Shown here piece after piece: positions 7,801 to 8,471 of a stretch of 8,471 bases of DNA. Position 1 is the stretch's first letter. Every line of letters begins with the position of its first letter. The stretch spans positions 1-8,471 of the forward strand of contig CAZTFV010000049.1 of assembly GCA_964613075.1 (NCBI GenBank), in the 5' to 3' direction. The notes beneath the pieces were generated by a model, which did no database searches, had not been told where the DNA came from, and saw nothing but the letters and a program-made list of their open reading frames with translations. The position numbers were made by a program, and so were the translations under genes. The DNA comes from CAYWEP01 sp964613075 (GTDB lineage Bacteria > Patescibacteriota > Microgenomatia > Levybacterales > UBA12049).

Positions 7801-8235
7801 AACGCCCGGCGAGCGGACGATCTGATTAACGACTGCACGTTCAATGCCGTTAATAATAAAAGTCCCCCGCGCTGTCATTTGGGGGATGTCGCCCAAAAAT
7901 ACCTCTGAGGTATACTTCTTTTCGGTCTTCTTATTGGTAAGGATTACTTTAACTGTAAGGGGAGCATCGAAGGTGAGGCCTTTGGCAAGTGCGACAGAGG
8001 GGTCGCTTGTCGGCTTGCCGATACGGTAGTCTTGAAGCTCAAGACTCCAGTTCTTGCCGGTAAAATCATCAATCGGGGAAATCTCTTTGAGGATCTCACC
8101 GATCATCGTATCAAGGAAGAGCTGATAAGAATTTCTCTGAACTGCCAATAAATCAAGCTGCGGCAACGTGGAATATGTTCTTCCCCAGTTGTGCCTGACA
8201 ATATCTGTATTGCTTGTTCGTGTCTGTTTGCGCAT
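4885..8235 (-). CDS. rpoB: DNA-directed RNA polymerase subunit beta
   Basis: Second-largest core subunit; it forms half of the active-site cleft and the RNA exit flap. From the ATG at 8235-8233 it has 1116 residues (numbering below). Signatures in order: IVRSPGVFF and a GSW-containing segment of the lobe, DRRRKFPVTTFLRAIG, the rifampicin region SQLSTILDQTNPLSEI (about 392-407), RIDPIRSPEGPNIGLV (about 435-450), catalytic-region GYEDAIVISDR with E696/D697, GDKLAGRHGNKG with K848 and K856 (equivalents of E. coli K1065/K1073), and QPLGGKAQMGGQRLGEMEVWALEA near the end. The proteobacterial insertions are absent. A tail of about 40 mostly acidic residues follows SLGLNVVPVGATLYKE. The frame can be extended upstream to a TTG at 8280, but those 15 codons cover leader palindrome sequence, and family alignment favours MRKQTRTSN as the N-terminus. 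No clear Shine-Dalgarno precedes the ATG. Confidence 0.97.
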   Translation of the reverse strand: MRKQTRTSNTDIVRHNWGRTYSTLPQLDLLAVQRNSYQLFLDTMIGEILKEISPIDDFTGKNWSLELQDYRIGKPTSDPSVALAKGLTFDAPLTVKVILTNKKTEKKYTSEVFLGDIPQMTARGTFIINGIERAVVNQIVRSPGVFFTAVADPATGKTLYTAEIRPVHGSWLEFSTTRYGTITVKIDRRRKFPVTTFLRAIGVSSNESIKERFSGLAGDEAVAYIENTFQKDETGSETEAVVEIFKKMHPGEPIVLDKVKENFLNMFFNNRRYDLGAVGRYKINKKLAAVPNYHQSEARVLTTEDIFAAISYLILLHMGQGIVDDIDSLANRRIRSVGELVATNAFRVGVLRLERSVKERMSLMQPDAPVTVSNLINARPIMASINEFFRTSQLSTILDQTNPLSEIDNLNRLTVMGAGGISRERAAFSIRDINSSQYGRIDPIRSPEGPNIGLVTYMALYAKVNEYGFLEAPYRKVVKQGGGKNAKMFLASEIVYMDADDEAERYITHAGISISDKGEILDERVPVRYRGEFIEADRDLVEYIDVIPRQVVGTSASLIPFVAHDEANRALMGTHMQCQAVPLIKPDSPIVGTGMEATIAEVMGRVVKAPFDGMVTFVDGNTVTIEGAKGKASFAIDSFRRTSQATSYTQRAVISQGQKVKQRDILIDGPAADKGELALGQNLLIAYASLDGLGYEDAIVISDRLVKEDVLSSIHIEKYEASVVETKLGPEETTRDIPNVAEEDLANLDDKGIIAVGSEVGPGDILVGKIAPKGETELTAEERLLRAIFGEQAREVRDTSLRIPHGERGTVISVQILDRKKGDELEPGTMRKILVEVAQFRHVVVGDKLAGRHGNKGIISKILPLCDMPHMADGTPVDIIISPISVLARMNLGQLLEAHLGFAAKKLGMKVAAPVFESISEDRIIDLLRQAGLPADGKVILYDGRTGKPYENPVVVGIEYIMKLIHMVEDKTHARSTGPYSLVTQQPLGGKAQMGGQRLGEMEVWALEAHRARHILQEMLTIKADDVVGRAKAFEAIVKGTDIPTPKVPESFKVLIKELQSLGLNVVPVGATLYKETEEAKSDTESEKVKEEVKELEESLEVSEVVEPQTGGTSGV
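4901..4906 (-). promoter_or_regulatory. Shine-Dalgarno site of rpoC inside the rpoB end
   Basis: The minus strand reads GGGAGG here, 12 bases before the rpoC ATG. It is the clearest ribosome binding site in the window. It lies inside the codons for the final Gly-Gly of the RpoB tail (TGGTSGV), so this sequence serves as both protein and signal. With the ATGA stop-start overlap, it supports coupled translation of beta and beta' and favours the first ATG of rpoC over the internal ones. The spacing is longer than the usual 5-9 bases. Confidence 0.6.
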
Positions 8236-8259
8236 GCGAGAGAGTCGGTATTTGGCAGA

Positions 8260-8329
8260 GTACTCTAAACAAAACAACAAAAGATACAGAGGTTTCCCCC
8301 TTGCATCTCAAAAATGAAACTTAGAGTAC
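8260..8329 (-). repeat. Long-range inverted repeat enclosing the rpoB leader
   Basis: On the minus strand GTACTCTAA (8329-8321), at the predicted RNA 5' end, is perfectly complementary to TTAGAGTAC (8268-8260), about 25 bases before the rpoB ATG. The downstream copy is also half of a perfect 10-bp palindrome, AGAGTACTCT (8257-8266). The word AGAGTAC thus occurs three times: at the transcription start, and twice head to head in the leader. It could be a closing RNA stem of up to 9 bp (7 bp if the RNA starts at A8327), a pair of protein operators, or both. Confidence 0.55.
8267..8308 (-). terminator. Attenuator-like hairpin and U-tract in the rpoB leader
   Basis: On the minus strand AGATGC (8308-8303) pairs with GTATCT (8287-8282) with one G-U pair. 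After a single bulged A, AGGGG pairs with CCTCT, again with one G-U, closing a GAAA (GNRA-type) tetraloop. That makes about 11 bp. The stem is followed directly by a T-rich run (8281-8267, about 12 T in 15). This is the layout of a rho-independent terminator, located between the predicted start site and the rpoB ATG, so it would act as an attenuator. GTTTC (8320-8316) could pair with GAAAC (8296-8292) and disrupt the upper stem. The moderate GC content and interrupted T-run mean partial rather than full termination would be expected. Confidence 0.45.
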
Positions 8330-8333
8330 AGTA

Positions 8334-8362
8334 TTTATAGCAAACCCAAAGCTCTATGTCAA
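8334..8362 (-). promoter_or_regulatory. Strong sigma70-type promoter for rpoB-rpoC
   Basis: The minus strand has a perfect -35 TTGACA (8362-8357), a 17-base spacer and -10 TATAAA (8339-8334). The bases just before the -10 read TGC, giving an extended -10 as well. Transcription should start near A8327 or G8329. It is the best promoter in the window and fits a highly expressed polymerase operon. The promoter lies back to back with that of the divergent alaS; the predicted start sites are about 84 bases apart. Confidence 0.85.
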
Positions 8363-8396
8363 TAGGGAAAGCAAAAGTAAGTACGAATATAACTCG

Positions 8397-8412
8397 TGCT
8401 ATAATAATAGCA
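8397..8412 (+). promoter_or_regulatory. Extended -10 promoter of alaS within a palindrome
   Basis: TGCTATAAT (8397-8405) is a perfect extended -10; the hexamer TATAAT is at 8400-8405. No convincing -35 is present. The same bases form the left arm of a perfect inverted repeat, TGCTAT (8397-8402) and ATAGCA (8407-8412), separated by 4 bases and ending at the predicted start site near 8411-8412. The ATG at 8418 would then follow a leader of only about 6 bases. An imperfect second inverted repeat, GTACGA (8381-8386) and TCGTGC (8394-8399), lies just upstream and overlaps it. Confidence 0.6.
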
Positions 8413-8417
8413 TAGCC

Positions 8418-8471
8418 ATGACAGCCTCGGATATTGTAAAAAAATACATCTCGTTTTTTGAGGAGCGGGGA
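8418..8471 (+). CDS. alaS: Probable alanyl-tRNA synthetase, N-terminal fragment
   Basis: Eighteen codons, MTASDIVKKYISFFEERG, run to the window edge. The pattern of a short polar start, then I..K(Y/F)..FF...G, matches the first helix of class II alanyl-tRNA synthetases, where the next residue is normally His of the (K/R)GH motif. The enzyme charges tRNA-Ala with alanine in the cytoplasm. The frame begins right behind an extended -10 element, with no Shine-Dalgarno sequence, and is divergent from rpoB. Only 18 residues are visible, so the family call rests on the N-terminal motif alone; a different protein with a similar opening helix cannot be excluded. Confidence 0.72.
   Translation, partial: MTASDIVKKYISFFEERG

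Noticed and set aside
8296..8302. AAGGGGG on the minus strand as a Shine-Dalgarno site for rpoB.
   Set aside because: It is 15 bases from the TTG and about 60 from the ATG, and it sits in the predicted hairpin.

Overview
The window looks like a conserved housekeeping locus from a bacterium, most likely of the Patescibacteria/Candidate Phyla Radiation type. That placement is an inference from general appearance: compact beta and beta' without the proteobacterial lineage-specific insertions, low-complexity protein tails, weak use of Shine-Dalgarno sites and moderate base composition. No database search was possible. TGA is used as the rpoB stop, inside an ATGA overlap with rpoC, and tryptophan positions are read from TGG, so the recoded-TGA lineages (Gracilibacteria/Absconditabacteria) are unlikely.

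Layout: four genes on the minus strand run right to left. They are rpoB (RNA polymerase beta, 8235 to 4885), rpoC (beta', 4888 to 1085), rpsL (ribosomal protein S12, 1033 to 572) and rpsG (S7, 566 to 93). Spacing is tight: rpoB and rpoC overlap by 4 bases, rpsL and rpsG are 5 bases apart, and only the rpoC-rpsL gap (51 bases) has room for control elements. At the right edge, on the plus strand and divergent from rpoB, the first 18 codons of a gene that looks like alaS (alanyl-tRNA synthetase) run off the window. Left of rpsG there are only 92 bases, holding at most a 30-codon ORF; no fusA start is visible there.

The intergenic DNA carries the most interesting signals. rpoB has a near-consensus sigma70 promoter (TTGACA, 17-base spacer, TATAAA with an upstream TG) and a leader of about 92 bases. 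That leader can fold into a GNRA-capped hairpin followed by a U-rich tract, the layout of an intrinsic attenuator, and it is enclosed by a 9-bp long-range inverted repeat. The rpoC-rpsL gap is almost entirely a nested palindrome abutting a perfect extended -10 (TGATATAAT). The alaS start region has another perfect extended -10 (TGCTATAAT) embedded in a 16-bp inverted repeat that ends at the predicted transcription start. Both extended -10 promoters lie only 12-14 bases from the ATG, which predicts transcripts with leaders of about 6-8 bases.

Together the genes supply the two large subunits of RNA polymerase and two small-subunit ribosomal proteins, the joined rpoBC and str gene clusters. The usual upstream partners rplKAJL are missing and are replaced by a divergent tRNA synthetase gene. 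The coding genes look intact. Notable protein-level details are substitutions at rifampicin-contact positions in RpoB, an altered trigger-loop sequence in RpoC, and C-terminal low-complexity tails on RpoB, RpoC and S12. I saw no mobile element, CRISPR array, tRNA, rRNA or defence-type system.
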